From Cylindrobasidium torrendii FP15055 ss-10 (Eukaryota > Basidiomycota > Agaricomycetes > Agaricales > Physalacriaceae), in contig KN880576.1 of NCBI GenBank assembly GCA_000934385.1, forward strand, positions 8,705 to 62,029: 53,325 nucleotides of DNA, read 5' to 3'. A model generated the notes under the pieces. That model searched no databases, was not told the DNA's origin, and saw only the letters and a program-made list of their open reading frames with translations. Of the stretch, positions 11,816 to 22,503 are shown in pieces. Each line of letters begins with the position of its first letter. The first letter of the stretch is position 1. The position numbers and the translations under genes were made by a program.

Positions 11816-12736
11816 CTAGCGCGGGCCCGCGGCATATTTTTCGACAAAAGCCGTGTGGTCGTCGATGTGCACCCATTCAGTATGTAGTGATTGAAGTGCT
11901 GGGCAATGAAGAAGAGAGAGAAGTCGCGTAGGCATTTGGATGTCTAAATCACGAAGGTGGATGAGTGCTATCGGTTCTTGCTCTCCCGCGTTCTCGAGGT
12001 TTTCTTCGTATTCATTGGCGCCATAGTCTTCGTCTTCTGAGCCATGTAGACTAAAGCACTCGAGGTTTCGCGATAGACGAAGGATGGACACAACCAGTGG
12101 CATTGACATGATGCTGACTATTAGTGACAACGTTGTAAGCTGCATCCACGGGAAGGACGTTGGGCCCATCGTCGGTGATGCGCCTGAGCAAAATCCCATA
12201 TTCATGAACACCTGTCGAAGCATGGGGCAATGCTGGAATGGCACGAGGAACTCTGAGAGGTTTTGGTTATCACGGACTGCCATGAAAAGGTTCAACGTTT
12301 TGAGCTTTTGAGTATGATGTAGGAAGCGGAATTTCGGGTGGTCGTATCCAGTGACAGGGTGCAGAGTCCAGATGGTCAGGTTTTCGATCCCCACGGCTTC
12401 AGCGTGTTGGCAAATTGAGTGCATAGCGCCTGCGGGCATGGTGCTTTCCTCCCACAATGTAACATGGAAAGACAAAGGCGTATGCTGAGCATATGACAGG
12501 AAGATGTCCACGGGAGGGTTATGAGAGACGCCAAACAGCATTGATAGTGTGCCCCACAGTCGGGGTTCCCCAATCACTAGTTGTCTCCATTGTCGACAAA
12601 CGGCGGCGAGAATCCAAGGTCCCTTGGTAGAATCGGAAAGATGGTACCCATAGCCATCGTCCCAGGGCTGGAATTTGAATATCTCGATAAGGAGCTCTGA
12701 AGGGAGCCTATTTATCCCATAAATTGCTAAATGCAT
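11816..12736 (-). CDS. F-box protein
   Basis: A single-exon ORF of 306 codons. Residues about 9-60 form an F-box: INRLPSELLIEIFKFQPWDD, then WILAAVCRQWRQLVIGEPRLW, the standard hydrophobic pattern that binds Skp1. The remainder is leucine-rich with irregular repeats (NLTIWTLHPV, LKTLNLFMAV, LTTLSLIVSI, LRDLDIQM), as in the large Agaricomycete F-box family. It ends in a short charged tail. Such proteins recruit targets to SCF ubiquitin ligases; the target here is unknown. The ORF may lack a terminal exon, because the last residues (EKYAAGPR) end abruptly. Confidence 0.8.
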   Translation of the reverse strand: MHLAIYGINRLPSELLIEIFKFQPWDDGYGYHLSDSTKGPWILAAVCRQWRQLVIGEPRLWGTLSMLFGVSHNPPVDIFLSYAQHTPLSFHVTLWEESTMPAGAMHSICQHAEAVGIENLTIWTLHPVTGYDHPKFRFLHHTQKLKTLNLFMAVRDNQNLSEFLVPFQHCPMLRQVFMNMGFCSGASPTMGPTSFPWMQLTTLSLIVSIMSMPLVVSILRLSRNLECFSLHGSEDEDYGANEYEENLENAGEQEPIALIHLRDLDIQMPTRLLSLLHCPALQSLHTEWVHIDDHTAFVEKYAAGPR

Positions 12737-12985
12737 TGTTTAAGCAACAGATTGACATAACAGGCTGTCGAAAGCTATACCGTTTACACTTGAAGCTGTC
12801 TGTAGCGATAGAGAAGAGTCTTGTAGCGCCATGAAGTCTTTGAATCAAAGTACAATCGAATTGTATGGCAGTGGCTCTGGTGAAAGACACTGATGGCGGG
12901 AAGAAGAAGCACGCGTATGCCGAATCTGCGAAGCCATCAAAGTACGTGGCAAGGCGATCGAAACACACTTAGCACTCACACCACC

Positions 12986-13747
12986 ATGGCCCAACCTCAG
13001 CCGTCCCAGCCCCAAATTCGCGCAGTGCCCCCGCAGATGCAGCAGCGCCAAGGGCCGCCCCCGCCAGACCCCGTCATCCAGGCTGCCATCGACGCCCAAT
13101 ACGTGCCAGTCGACCTCGATCTGGCAGACGGAGGTGTCATTCGGTGCAACAAACACAAGCAGGTTGTCTGTCAAGAATGCAACGCCGACTACCTGCGCCT
13201 GACGATGCTGAGCACAATCCTCACCGCCAACCCCAATCTGCACGTGCCTCCACCGCCGAACGTCCAAAACAAGAACCTGTCAATGCAGGTGAACAAGGTC
13301 AAGGAGGAGGGCAATGTCGCGTTCAAGGCCGGCAACAACCAGCAGGCCCTGGTGCTTTATACGAATGCGCTCAGACTGGCGATGCAGCGTACACCATGGG
13401 AGTCGCACAAACTCATGCAGGAGGAGCTCTCGGCGATCCTTTCCAACCGGTCGGCCGTCTTCGAGAAGTTCCAAGACTACATAAATGCGCTCTCAGATGC
13501 GGATATGGTCGTTGCGATACGGAGGGACTGGGTGAAGGGTCACTCACGGCGAGCGAAGGCTTTGAAGGGCTTGGGCAAGATAGACGAGGCATTGGACGCC
13601 GTTGAGACCGGACTAGCCTTCGAGACCGAAAACAAGGCGCGTTCCACGCCCATAACCTCCTCATTCTGGCTGACCTCCGTCTAGGAAATGTTGGATTTCC
13701 GCAAGGAGCTTGTAAATCTGAAAAATAGCCTTGTGACATCGACCTGA
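12986..13747 (+). CDS. SEC72: Sec72-like TPR subunit of the ER translocon (Sec62/63 complex)
   Basis: The start is the ATG at 12986 in ACCACCATGG, a strong fungal context; an in-frame upstream ATG at 12893 gives less protein-like sequence. The protein has about 237 residues after removal of one intron. An N-terminal Gln/Pro-rich stretch leads into VDLDLADGGVIRCNKHK with VCQECNADYLRL (paired cysteines, as in Sec72 orthologues). Then comes NPNLHVPPPPNVQNKN and a TPR domain: VNKVKEEGNVAFKAGNNQQA, an RTPWESHKLMQEELSAILSNRSA block, ADMVVAIRRDWVKGHSRRAKAL, and KIDEALDAVETGLAFE. This order matches fungal Sec72, which docks on Sec62/Sec63 for post-translational import into the ER. The final exon (EMLDFRKELVNL...) is reached through a GC-AG intron. 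Confidence 0.85.
13637..13684 (+). other. Probable GC-AG intron in the Sec72 gene
   Basis: The 48 nt from AAG|GCGCGT to CCGTCTAG| contain a branch-like CTGAC and would end in an in-frame TAG if retained. Removing them joins FETENK to EMLDFRKEL, the expected Sec72 C-terminus. No GT donor in the correct phase exists nearby, so a GC donor is the simplest reading. Confidence 0.6.
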
Positions 13748-14027
13748 TAATGTTATTTGCATACTTTCCCTGGAAATGGATAGATACCCTTGGACCTTCT
13801 TTCATGTGTCTCGACTCTTGAGCATACTAACTCAAGACTGCCTTACTCGCCGCTCAATCCGCTTCTTCAATCATAAACTGCAAGGTACAAGGCATATTAC
13901 ATTCAAACATTATTCTCGTCCTGGTACGTGTTAACATGTTCTACGGTATACAATTATCTCCAAACCAAAGCATCATATGCTTCGAGTGGACTTCTATCCC
14001 TAACAAAAATCATAACAGGACTGGCGT

Positions 14028-14614
14028 TTAAGACTGCGTCCCTGTCCGCGGGTCTTCCACGGGCGAGTTCTCCCCAGAGCTGATACTCAGGCTGGGCGAA
14101 GGCGACCGCGACATAGGCGGCGGGGTGCCACTGTACGGCGTCATGACGTGCCAGAATGGTGTCGGGCTGCGCGAACGCGGCGGCGTCGCCATTGTCCAGG
14201 TCGTCGTCATGTTGTCGTTTGACTTATCCCCACAGTACCAGTCCGCCTCGTCCCCGAGCGTGGACTCGTAGAATTTGGGCGAGGGCGGGCATCGCCGAGC
14301 ATAGTCTTGCAGCTCTTGCCTCACCCACTCGCTATCGAAATAGCAAGCTGGTATGTGCTGGGATTCGGGTGTTCTGCAAAGCTAAAGTCAATATTATAGG
14401 TCTGGCAAATAATGTATGGGACGTACGCAGGTTGTGGCTGAGGTGCATCGAGGGTTGTAGCACTTGTCGACGCGGCGGCGCGTGCTGCTGCCTCCGCCTT
14501 CTGTCTTCTCGTTTTAGGCTCGGCCAATGGCGGTACGGTCCTCTTCAATTTGGCAGGCCTGGCGCGTCTCGTCAGTACGGAGTGTCTGCGTGCCGTCGAC
14601 CGCGTTACACACAT
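14028..14614 (-). CDS. Hypothetical Ser/Pro-rich protein
   Basis: A two-exon gene. Exon 1 (14614-14427) encodes a basic N-terminus (MCVTRSTARRHSVLTRRARP) and an Ala-rich helix. A 53-nt intron (14426-14374, GTACGT donor, TTGCAG acceptor) leads into TPESQHIPACYFDSEWVRQE, then LQDYARRCPPSPKFYESTLG and a proline/serine-rich end with repeated RSPSP motifs. Product about 177 residues. The joined reading is smooth across the intron. I recognise no family; the tail looks disordered and phosphorylatable. Confidence 0.6.
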
Positions 14615-14751
14615 TGTGTACGTCGTAATGTACTCGAGAGGGGTCGGGGGAATGGTGTTTGGGATGCGTACGATGCAGCGAGAAAGTGTAGTATTTGGGG
14701 CGAGTAGAAATATGTGAATGGGTAGGATGGTTGGATCTGTTGGACCACTAA

Positions 14752-14767
14752 CCCTTTATATAAAGGG
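14752..14767 (-). promoter_or_regulatory. Palindromic TATA element
   Basis: CCCTTTATATAAAGGG is a perfect 16-bp palindrome with a TATATAAA core, about 138 bp upstream of the hypothetical gene starting at 14614. It could serve as a TATA box in either direction. Confidence 0.45.
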
Positions 14768-15637
14768 CTACTTACTTATAGTTCCCGGCCATCCTATCGG
14801 GGCTCCAACTCGAGCGCTTCTTTTCCTGGCCTAGCCGCGATTGTGTTTTTTTACACCGGTCCAGGTACATCGATAGATAAATTCAATCTTGCCGACGGCT
14901 TGGGGGAGTCGGTGTTCTCGCCTTTGTTCCGGGGAAGGAGAGTGAAAGGAAAGTGGGGGATGGCAGCATGTGCTTTTCCAACAGCCCAGGGCTTTGTGGT
15001 AAAAAAAAAAAACCTTTGACTATCCAGGGATTTATCGAGGCTTGAGTGAAGGCTATTGATAAACAATGCTTGTTTGCAAGCATCACAGGAAGGCCATCCA
15101 AGGCTAGAGCACGGGGGGTCTAATACTAGAAGCATCAGAAATTGTGGCGTGTCATTCTTTGGTTGGCACTCCGTCGTCAAGGCGCTTGATAGGAATCGTA
15201 TGGTTGGATGACGTCTCCGCCGTCGGTTGTATTCGATCCATCCCGGCCTCCGCGTCCGTCTTTCGTTGGTCTTTCGAGTAAGGCGAGCGAGCGACGACCC
15301 GGACTGCCAGCTGTGACATACATACGCTGATTGTTTTTTCCTTCTTGTTTTTCTACGTTTCAGTCTCTTCATTCATGTTTACTCGGGGATGAGTTGGGCG
15401 CTCAAGCTCAAGCGTGGGAAAGAAGGAACGAAACTTTATTGTGCTGGAAGATCAAGGGTGGGCACGAGGGCCCCGCATACACGAGGCTCGTTGAACTTAC
15501 CATTTGTGTGTGATCCATATCTGGCGATTGACAATGCAGGACATCACAAAAGGCAAGTTATACAACAAGACAAGAGGTGAGGTAACCTGGAGGTCACAAC
15601 GTGGGGACCCTGGTTCGAAGCGCGCCGCATTTCGTGT
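14768..15637. other. Intergenic region, no supported gene
   Basis: A 173-codon leftward ORF at 14851-15372 has arginine-rich, low-complexity text crossing a poly-A/T tract (15001-15012) and no domain. I judge it non-coding. A GGTTCGAA at about 15613 resembles a tRNA B box but no cloverleaf forms around it. Confidence 0.35.
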
Positions 15638-15988
15638 TCACCTTGAAATAGGCGTGGCTGCCTTGGCGCTTGCAAGAGCTTTCAGAGGCATGCATCCTGA
15701 CACTGCATTCAATAACATATGTGGGAGATTGGCTAGCATCGTTCTTATCTTCCGTTGGCCTAAGTGTAGCGGATCAATGTCTTCTGGTGCGCTATCAATG
15801 CTGTACTTATCACTGCTGTCATCTATGTCGAGAGCTAATAGAAATACATGGTTAAAGAGCTTGAACTTTCCGAAGGTTGAATCGGGGTCATCGACGCCTA
15901 TTGATTTCATCTCTCGCCTCTCGATCGCGTCTTGCGTTGGAGGATGCTCAAGATGCCAATGGGTCGATGGACTGCTCGGATTTGACAT
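15638..15988 (-). CDS. Possible small hypothetical gene
   Basis: An ORF of 116 codons with varied, protein-like composition: STFGKFKLFNHVFLLALDID, DSAPEDIDPLHLGQRK, NLPHMLLNAVSG. There is no signal peptide or known domain. Start codon and exon structure are uncertain, and overlapping ORFs exist on the opposite strand. Confidence 0.25.
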   Translation of the reverse strand: MSNPSSPSTHWHLEHPPTQDAIERREMKSIGVDDPDSTFGKFKLFNHVFLLALDIDDSSDKYSIDSAPEDIDPLHLGQRKIRTMLANLPHMLLNAVSGCMPLKALASAKAATPISR

Positions 15989-16284
15989 ATCCTACATGGG
16001 TTCTGACAAGAGTCTCCGTTGGTCGTGAAAGTGTCGCTTTTGCGGACCTTCTTACCGCCATGGCGGCGCACACTTGCTGCGTCCTCGCATTCTCTGGCAT
16101 GTTCGCTCCAAGTCAACGAACTCACAGCCAGTTCGTCAGTCGCATCGCCCCCCGTGAGTTACATAGACGCGTATATTGGCTACAGAAAAGGATCGCAAAG
16201 CATGCAAAAGTAATTAAGGCGAATGTACACAACTCAAAAGATAGACCCTCAGGTCTGCAAATATGTCCTCACACTTCTTCACTG

Positions 16285-19200
16285 CTAGATCAAGATGGGC
16301 TGCCCATTTTGGCCTTGCTCCGCCTGAGCTTGCGCTTGCGTCTGCGTTGCCTGCGCCCTCCGCGCTTCTCCTGCCTGCTCATTCTCATGGTTCCTTAGCC
16401 TCATCTCCACGAGGAACTCCTTGTCACGGATACTCTGCGACCACGACTGCACGACATCGACCGACACAAGGGCCGAGCGCGACATCGCGGCCGCGATGAA
16501 GATCGTTGGATACACGTTGATGACTGTGTTTGCATGAGTGTTTGCTCATGCACAAAATTGGGCGGACGCACATAGGAAGTCTTCGGTAAACGTCCCTTCC
16601 GCGAACAGTCTCTTCAATCCAAGGAAGCCCAGGGCTGGCAAGACGATCATGGCAGTCAAACCTGCTACCACGGGCGCTATCACGTCCTTGGTAGCTCGCC
16701 ACGGGTCTAGGTTCGTCCATCCATTGCGCGCCATCTGCAGAAAACAACCATTTAGCAATGAGGTGTCAAGCGCGAGTGAACGACCGACCCGTTCAAGTCC
16801 TCTTCCAAAGTGTATTAGATCATGCCCCCTCCTAACATGCAAAAAGATCTTCATATACAGCAACCCCAAGGCCCATTCGTCCGCAAGCTTCATTCTTGGC
16901 TGTACTGTGGGATCCACCATTAACCTCAGCGGCAGCGTAACATACAGGTTGATCATGATCCCCAGTAAGGCAGGAATGACTCCGCCGCAGAAAAAGGTCA
17001 CGTAGGCCGCCTTTGCGCACCATATCAGACCCCTCTTGAGTGTGAGCCACGCCAGATTCGGCCTAGGGCCGCCTTCTTCCAACCTCTGTCTCCGTCTATC
17101 GAGCTTGCCGACAGCCTGTCCAACAGCATGGCAAGCCCAGAGCATGTAGAAGCCGGCGAGGAACGAGTACCCATCGTGCACGTCCGACTCAATGAACAGC
17201 TTGAAGAATGCACGGCCAAGTAATACTGGAGCTGCTACCGCCGCGCCGCAGCACATCGCACCAAGTCCCCAGAGGATGAGGACGAAAGTGAGCATCCTGT
17301 ACTTGAACGCGGGTGGAAGGTAGACAGTCATGTAGTCCTTCTTGTAATCTCTTCTTGCCCGACGCGCCTCGTGGTTCTGAATGGCGATGAGCTTGACCGC
17401 TTGCGGTGTCGCTGGGATGCCCATCTCCGTAACTTCTGCGGTCGCAGCGTATTCACGAGCCAGAACAATGTTGTCGTTCGCTGGCACACGCCGGAATGAT
17501 CCATCGCGTTTGTCTTGTGACGTGACCATATTGTTTGTCTTCCATAGGCGATTGAGTTCCCAATTCCGAGGAGTCACTTCTTCATCCGGGACACGAACGC
17601 CAAAGAAGTACGATGAGAGGCGCAATTGGTGGGCAAGGTATTTCCAGGTCGCCATCACCACCTTGCGGACAGCTTTTCTTGGGCGGAAGTACTCGATGGT
17701 ATGGGGTAGGGCATATTGCATGAAGAGAAGGTCGATCGGAATGCTCATGAGGGGCTCCCTGTGCCATAATGAGCAGATATTTATGTTAGAGCCCGAGCCA
17801 CATACCTTGACTTCCATCGGAACGGCAGCACAGACTTGGTTCCCAGAGTCAGCAGCACAGATGCACTGGCCGTGGTGAAGGCCACAATGATTGTGTACAT
17901 GATGGCGCTGACGCAAATTTTCCTGAGCTGCGTGAAGGAGGAACGGTCGAGGATGTCACGAATCGGGTGCGAATTCTGGTCTTGCGGGTCCTTAACAAAC
18001 CACATTGCCCCGGGACGCATGATGCTACGGCATCCGGACAGCAGAATGGCAAAAGAGTACCTGGGGCTTGTCAGCGCGGCGAAAGATTGAACGATGCCAG
18101 GCCTACATGAACATGGTACCAGCGACCCAGTGGTAGAAGGTCGCAGTCATTGGCGCCTGGAACAAGAACAAGGTGCGGCCACCGAGATGGTGCGGTGTAA
18201 AAAACCAAAGAGTGCAGGCGTCCAGGATGATGCCACAGCCAAGCGGGAATAGCACCAGCTCAATGAAAATGAAGGCAGCCACCTGTAATGCCGTGAGCTT
18301 CTGTTGCTGTTGACGCATCGCGTGAATATACCTTGAAGACAAGGAGATGCTGCTTCAAAAAGCTCTTCATAGTTTTGCCCGCCTGTTGATTTCCCACACT
18401 AAGGAGGTTCACGTATGCAACCATGGCTAGCGAGATGACCAGATAACCGAAGACGACCGCGACAGCCCGTTCGACGGCGCCTGTGCCCAGAGCAACGGCC
18501 TTCCAACCCTCTTGTCCACGTGCAGCCGACAGCCTAACTTCCTTGCCCAAGGGCGCGAAGGTTGGCTCAATTTTGGCTAGAAGTGCCTCGAGTTTCTCAT
18601 CCCAGGGCATTGACGATGGTGAAGGTATTGCTGGTGTATGCGTCGCTGACGATGTCGCTGAAGGAGAGAAGGGATAAGCTTGCATCTATTCGCGGTCAGC
18701 AGTTGCGCAACGGATATACAGGCGACGCACAACATATTGCACAGTTTTGCTGATCCTATCCCCGACATGTTTTGGAGAAACCTCGAGTATGAACACGTAG
18801 AACGTTGAGAGAGCTCCGAAAAGGATATAGGAGATAGCAGCTACGGCTGCGTCCACAACTGGATCGGTCACAAGACGAATAGCGCGGATAGGGAGATGCA
18901 AAAGCTGAAGGAAACGATGAGGATCAAGCTGAGAGACGTTAGACAAACTCCGATATACAACTCGAAGCTTACAGCAAGGAGCAGGCTCATTTTTCCGACG
19001 GTGAATGGAAGCATCACGCCAAGGACAATGGCCGCATCGAGGACTAGAACCATGAGAGTAGCCTTCCACACCATGAGCAACCAAAGAATTGGCAATTCAA
19101 AAGCACTCACATTTTGGATGACACCGTACAAAGGTCCGCGCATGCCGATGGCTAGGATATAGTCAGATACTTCATTCGGTCGTAGTGACAGACACCAACC

Positions 19201-21070
19201 CTCAAGTGCACCTTCCATATCCTCGTCCGCACCACCATCCAGATCATCGTTAAGGTTTGCCGCCATCTCCGCATCGTCCGCCAGATTAGGTACGACAGGC
19301 TCTTCCTGAGGTGGCCCATTGATGCGAACAATTCGGTCATCTTGTTGCTCGAGTGGCACCTCGCCATCCCCATGGTTGTGGAAATGCATCTCCTGGCCAA
19401 ACACATCCCCTTCCTCATCTTCGTCCGGGTCTATGAAATAGTGTCCCATCTCATCCGGCTCGACTTCAGCGCGCATCTGTCTTAACGGGTTTTGGAAGTC
19501 ATCAAAATAACTTGTGTCTTCGACCATGACCTCTGGCGGTCGGTACGTCGCGAGTCCCGGCGAGATCATGGGAGTGACGCGAGCTGGAGAAGAAGGACCG
19601 GAGCTGCCGGGGGGAAGGAATGTGTTCGGTAGAGGCGGCCGACGAAGGGGTGTCCCAGGAGTGTTAACAGCAGAGCTACTTGACGCGGCCTGATCGAAGG
19701 AGAATGGTAACTGTGCACCGACGGGCTGCTGAAGAGCGACTGGAGGAAACGGAGAATTCATAGTCGGTGGTATCGCCCTGGGTCCTGAGATGGCTGGAGT
19801 GCTAGGTTCTCCTGTTTGCGTTGCGAATGTCCGGTCTGATCTGAACGTGAATTCTTGAGGCCAATCTGCCGGTGCCACTGACCCACTTGAAGATGAGGCT
19901 GCTCCCTCCGAGATTGCTTGTTGTCTATGCCTGCGTGCGGTGTGCACACGCCTGGTTTGTGCACGATGACGCTCGCGCTCTGTATCGAAAGGTATATTGA
20001 CATCCAGCTCCTCCGTTCGATCCCGCTTGAGACGGCCCTGCGGGGGTCCAGCTGGTTCAGGAATCGGGGTCCCTGGTCGACCACGATTCGCTTGCATAGC
20101 ATCGAGAGCGCGAACGGCCTCGAGTTGACGCTCAGCCATGGCAATACGGTCCTGCACGGCCATCACTGGAAGAGCGGGTGCATCGTCAAGTTCCAGTGGT
20201 TCAAGATTGGCTTGTGGCCCGGGCTCCGGGAGGTCGACCAACGGCATATCTTCCCCTTCGAGGACGCCGGGACGTGCGTTTTGTGAGATCCATTCACGGA
20301 GAAGGAATATAGCAACAAAAGTGACCACAATGAGTGACGCGATGATTTGACCGGAAAAGATATCGTTTGAGATGGCGAGCCAAAGCGGATGCTGGGACAG
20401 TGATGAATAGGTAGTGGGATCGTTGAGGATGGTGTGGTATGATCGCTGGGTACTTTCCGCACCCTCTACGGGTATGGGGCGGTCGGCAATATAGTATGAT
20501 CTTGCAGAAGTCAGTGGGGAAACAAGCGATGAGCATGATACTCACGTGAATTCGCCAAATGCAAAGCATAGCCGCCATGTCCACAAAGTTGCCAATGGAA
20601 GCACCGCAAGCCAAACACTGGCCACCATCAGTGCGCGGAGGGACACTAGCACAATATTGAACGCTTGTTGCACTAGTCGCCGGGCGACCAGGGTTGGGGG
20701 TAGCCTGGTCGGCATGTCTGCGGCATAAACTAATGTGGGATGGGTATAGCAGTTCCTAATGGTATCAAATGAGACGCACCTTTCGTAAATGAGTATGAAT
20801 GCTTGCAGACATCGCACGTCTTCTTCTTGCTATGTGCTAGCCATGTTGTTAAACTGAATCCCTGTCAGCACGAGGGCGTCTGAGCTGTCCACTTTGAAGC
20901 TCACCAGTCCTGGTGTATGTACCGGATCGTGCCGGAGCATTTACATGGATGAAAGAGTGGCTGGTCGGGTTCTGCAGGCGCGCTACAGATGCGGCAGGTG
21001 TCTGGGACGAATGTCAGTGTTATTCGGCGCTGGCACACTATTGCACACCTTGCTCCTCCGCTTCCTGCAT
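16285..21070 (-). CDS. SSM4: Doa10/Ssm4 (MARCH6-type) RING-CH E3 ubiquitin ligase
   Basis: This large multi-exon gene encodes an ER and inner-nuclear-membrane ubiquitin ligase that degrades misfolded membrane and soluble proteins (ERAD-C). Exon 1 begins at 21070 (MQEAEEQ) and splices into the RING-CH domain: DTCRICSAPAEPDQ, HPCKCSGTIRYIHQDC, LTTWLAHSKKKTCDVCK, giving the full C4HC3 zinc ligand set. Next come YAADMPTRLPPTLVARRL and the first helices (about 20800-20300). A long acidic, Ser/Pro-rich cytosolic insert of roughly 400 residues follows (20250-19150), then more transmembrane exons and the TD-like central region. The last exon is VYPTIFIAAAMSRSALVSVD, with QSWSQSIRDKEFLVEMRLRN, the conserved Doa10 tail, ending in a Gln/Ala-rich stretch at 16285. 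It acts with Ubc6/Ubc7-type E2 enzymes. The internal exon map is only partly resolved. Confidence 0.9.
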
Positions 21071-21924
21071 ATTCGGCCTCAAAATTCGGTTTGCCGTATG
21101 CTTCGGCCAATGAGACTAGTATTACGCGCCCGGCGCCGCCTCAAAAAATGAGTAAACGCGCTTGAGAGAGGGATGGTGGCCGGAGTCAAGGGCGTGACAC
21201 GTGTGACGTCACACTACCCCATGACAAGGACGCGAGTTTGACCAAGGCATATATCTTACATAGAAGTAGCGGCGAGGCAGCGGAAGACGCGTGTGCATTC
21301 TTATTGTAAGTACCACAGTAATGATCTATCCCAACTGATATCCAGATTGCTGAGGTTGAGGATGCCAATGCTCACTCGCAAGATACTTCCAGGCAGTCTG
21401 TGCCAATGGGTCAGACTGGGTCTCACTTCGAATCATTGGGTCTATAGAGCATCTTGACGCGGGCCAAGTTATGCCTACGACCATTCATACACGAGCTCTG
21501 CGCATGTATTCCTGTGGTTAACAAGTGTTAGGCTCTGTCACCTCGAGGCGCTCTCCGTGGGCTACAGTCCCCAGAGAACTGAGCAGCACCGTGAGGCTAG
21601 CTCAGGCTACCAACTTTGGCGTTAAACTAGAAGACCGTTGGTGGAAAGGGCGTCGGTTTGGCACAGGAGCCACCAAAGCATAAGTAGCACTCCATGCGTG
21701 AAAGCAGAAGGAAAGACGCCGGATCAATGCCGTCGAAGTGCACGCCATTGAATTCGCCAACCTTCGAGGCAATGATCAGTAAGTAAGGAGAAATGGCCTC
21801 TGCGTATAATTAAATTATCAGTCGCAAATCCTAGAAATTTAAGTTACATCTAATGCCCAATAGATACATGCTTGTAAACGGAGAGGTTTCACAGTCTTCG
21901 TTACCACTGCTTAAACCTAGCAGC
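21071..21924. other. Intergenic region, no supported gene
   Basis: Upstream region of the leftward Doa10 gene. Contains a near-palindromic ACACGTGTGACGTCACAC (about 21198-21215) that includes a CRE-like TGACGTCA core, a plausible bZIP-binding site. No protein or RNA gene was recognised. Confidence 0.35.
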
Positions 21925-22503
21925 TTACTGCCAACTCCTTAGAGTCCCAGCGAAGTGAAGGTGGCCCATGCCCTCATCCAGAATGCCTTTGGATATGCCA
22001 TCGACGACGTCGTCGTACAGCGCTCCCCTTTCGACGGTAACAAGCAAGCCATGAAGCATAAATTTCGTCGTGTGCGCATCATCGTCACTGCCTCGCGTGA
22101 AAGGACCATCCCTACAAGCTGGATGCGCCCAAAAGGTGATACCTTTCTGCACGACGCGCGCTCGCATGGGGTATGATATTTGCTCGACCATGCCTTGTTG
22201 GTAAATATAGCCTGCCGCTTTTGTTGCAGGTATCTCGTCGAGCTCGAATGTGGTCAAGATGGCCGACAAAATGTTGAATGCGTTCGAAGATGAGGGTATC
22301 TGCGGCGGGGGTGTCGAGGTGCATGAGCTCGGCCAGTTTCTTGGGAGATGAATGCCGCTACATGGGAGGGGACGCGGCGGTTCTGAGATCGGAGAAGGAG
22401 TAGTTGGAATGGTAGATGGAAAGGCGCGCGTCATGGTCGTAGTTGTGGTGATGGGGAAACGATGTCGAAGGCGAGGAGCTTTTAAAGTATCAGCGGGGGA
22501 CAT
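21925..22503 (-). CDS. Hypothetical protein
   Basis: A single ORF of 192 codons. The first 75 residues are rich in Thr and Pro. From about residue 75 the sequence looks folded: NAFNILSAILTTFELDEIPA, AAGYIYQQGMVEQISYPMRA, VVQKGITFWAHPACRD and HGLLVTVERGALYDDVVDGI. No known family recognised. The true start may be an internal Met such as residue 24 (MTRAFPSTIP). No TATA-like element is obvious. Confidence 0.45.
   Translation of the reverse strand: MSPADTLKAPRLRHRFPITTTTTMTRAFPSTIPTTPSPISEPPRPLPCSGIHLPRNWPSSCTSTPPPQIPSSSNAFNILSAILTTFELDEIPATKAAGYIYQQGMVEQISYPMRARVVQKGITFWAHPACRDGPFTRGSDDDAHTTKFMLHGLLVTVERGALYDDVVDGISKGILDEGMGHLHFAGTLRSWQ

Noticed and set aside
14851..15372. A 173-codon minus-strand ORF
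   Set aside because: Arg/Lys-rich start, poly-Phe from a poly-A/T tract and no domain; looks like random open frame.
15595..15625. tRNA-like B box (GGTTCGAA)
   Set aside because: No acceptor, D or anticodon stems can be formed around it.
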